64,000 nt of DNA, from contig NZ_PQDH01000006.1 in NCBI RefSeq assembly GCF_002964605.1, forward strand, positions 1 through 64,000. The letters run 5' to 3'. The DNA is from Vallitalea okinawensis (GTDB lineage: Bacteria > Bacillota > Clostridia > Lachnospirales > PQDH01). Both the position numbers and the translations under genes were made by a program. Positions 63,068-64,000 of this stretch are shown one piece after another; within the stretch, counting starts at the first letter, position 1, and the number at the start of each line of letters is the position of its first letter. The notes beneath the pieces were generated by a model. It searched no databases, was not told where the DNA came from, and saw only the letters and a program-made list of their open reading frames with translations.

Positions 63068-64000
63068 TTATTCCGAGACGCTATTATTTTCTAATAATAT
63101 ATTAAATTGCATATCTAATAAATCTTCTAAATTATTCGGAAACCAATGTCCTAGATTATCAATAATAGTAAATTTGTGTTCAACATCGGCTTTTTCAAGC
63201 TTTTCGACAAAAATCTTCTGTTTTTCGAGAACTTCATCCTTTTCTCCAGTGATGATCGTGACATGCTTAAGTCTAGAAGATAACAGATCGACTTCACAAT
63301 CGGCATGCTCATCACCTAAATCAGGGCATAGGGTTACTACTCCCTTTATAGGTAAATTAGTTTTGAAGCAAAGATCAATTGAGACTTGACCTCCCTGTGA
63401 AAATCCTCCTGTAAAAATATTCTCTGGTAAAAACCCTAGAGTTTCTTTCACAATATCTAAAACTCTGTTGATATCCTCTAAGGCCTTTTCAAAGTTATCC
63501 CAACAATATCCACTGTATGAACCTACCTGGCTAGATTGAATAAATAGATGGTGAAACTTATCTTTTATAATTTTTGAATTCCATCTTTCTTTGAAGAAAA
63601 ACATATCTTCTCCCCAGCCATGTAAAGATATTAGAAGAGGCGTATCCTTCGTATAAGACTTTGGAGAATCTAAAGAATATTCTACTTGGGCAGAGTTTTG
63701 CTTTTTAAGCTTTAATACTTCAATTGTCGTTAGTAAATTCTTAAAGCGTTTTTCATATGATGGTTTATTAAACAAAGAATCATTAGGGAAAATCGGATAA
63801 AAATAACCTTTCTTTGTACCATCTTCCAATGTATTATATGCATTCTCTAAATCCCCAACGGAAGCATAACAAAGAGAAGTCCCCCAGGTTATATCATAGT
63901 TGTCTTCTGGGAAAACATTCATGTATTCCTTAAACAACTCTATAATTTCATTAAATTTATCTTGATGCCATAGATCTGTAATATGATCATCAAATTCTTT
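63068..64000 (-). CDS. Alpha/beta hydrolase with N-terminal TPR-like part (5' end cut by window)
   Basis: The frame stays open to the last base of the window, so the gene starts outside it. The visible 310 residues have a TPR-like part (DNYDITWGTSLCYASVGDLENAYNTLEDG) and a carboxylesterase/phospholipase-type hydrolase: oxyanion loop SLHGWGED, nucleophile Ser in GGFSQGGQ, Asp near TGEKDEV and His in NLGHWFP. It lacks a visible signal. The substrate is unknown. The TTG at 63937 and ATG at 63922 are internal and have no ribosome site. Confidence 0.8.
   Translation of the reverse strand, partial: KEFDDHITDLWHQDKFNEIIELFKEYMNVFPEDNYDITWGTSLCYASVGDLENAYNTLEDGTKKGYFYPIFPNDSLFNKPSYEKRFKNLLTTIEVLKLKKQNSAQVEYSLDSPKSYTKDTPLLISLHGWGEDMFFFKERWNSKIIKDKFHHLFIQSSQVGSYSGYCWDNFEKALEDINRVLDIVKETLGFLPENIFTGGFSQGGQVSIDLCFKTNLPIKGVVTLCPDLGDEHADCEVDLLSSRLKHVTIITGEKDEVLEKQKIFVEKLEKADVEHKFTIIDNLGHWFPNNLEDLLDMQFNILLENNSVSE

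Overview
The window reads as chromosome of a low-GC, anaerobic, endospore-lineage Firmicute (class Clostridia, probably near Lachnospirales/Vallitalea-like bacteria). This is an inference from the AT-rich sequence, strong AGGAGG ribosome-binding sites, frequent TTG/GTG starts, a proline T-box, class I hybrid-cluster protein, glutathione-peroxidase/OhrR pair, YesM/YesN two-component system and short-chain metabolic genes. No rRNA, tRNA, CRISPR array or intact insertion sequence was found.

Layout. 1-5 kb: RND efflux permease plus lipoprotein adaptor, preceded by helically phased TTCTAAA repeats. 5-6.5 kb: PadR regulator and its membrane partner, with a large inverted-repeat operator. 6.7-8.5 kb: prolyl-tRNA synthetase under a T-box with a CCC specifier. 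8.5-11.7 kb: zinc-type ABC importer divergent from a Fur-family regulator, with a 7-1-7 palindrome between them. 11.9-14.3 kb: HD-GYP protein and a GH172/DUF2961 protein. 14.4-19.8 kb: hybrid cluster protein (hcp), a small zinc-ribbon protein and a three-gene operon (signal-less solute-binding protein, G3E-like GTPase, soluble ABC ATPase). GTAAC-N4-GTTAC palindromes lie exactly 41.5 bp upstream of the predicted starts of both hcp and the operon, which suggests one nitrosative-stress regulon. 19.9-22 kb: a protein with 32% methionine, then an apparent RRNPP quorum-sensing pair: a 46-aa exported peptide gene divergent from an HTH-TPR regulator.

22-29 kb: esterase, YcaO-YlbF operon, HMCES/YedK-type protein, an H-NOX chemoreceptor that keeps every residue of an O2-binding pocket, and a patatin. 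29-33.7 kb: deoxynucleoside catabolism (pdp, cdd, deoC) with a LacI-family regulator and two LacI-type operators, then a YycJ-like MBL hydrolase. 34-50 kb: a glycan utilisation locus with a sugar ABC importer, DUF4091 and DUF4832 proteins, a YesN/YesM system whose kinase has two tandem extracellular sensors, two Gfo/Idh/MocA dehydrogenases and a sugar isomerase. 50-64 kb: mostly single housekeeping, stress and regulatory genes (Fe-alcohol dehydrogenase, PPP phosphatase, Pcp, MarR, YjbR, EVE, OhrR/Gpx, WYL, LysE, MerR, CPBP protease), a decayed gene remnant, and a hydrolase running off the right edge.

What may be new: the hcp-linked cytosolic SBP/GTPase/ABC operon as a candidate metallocluster maintenance system, the peptide/RRNPP pair, and the YcaO-YlbF pair. 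All functional links are inferred from sequence reading alone; no database search was run.
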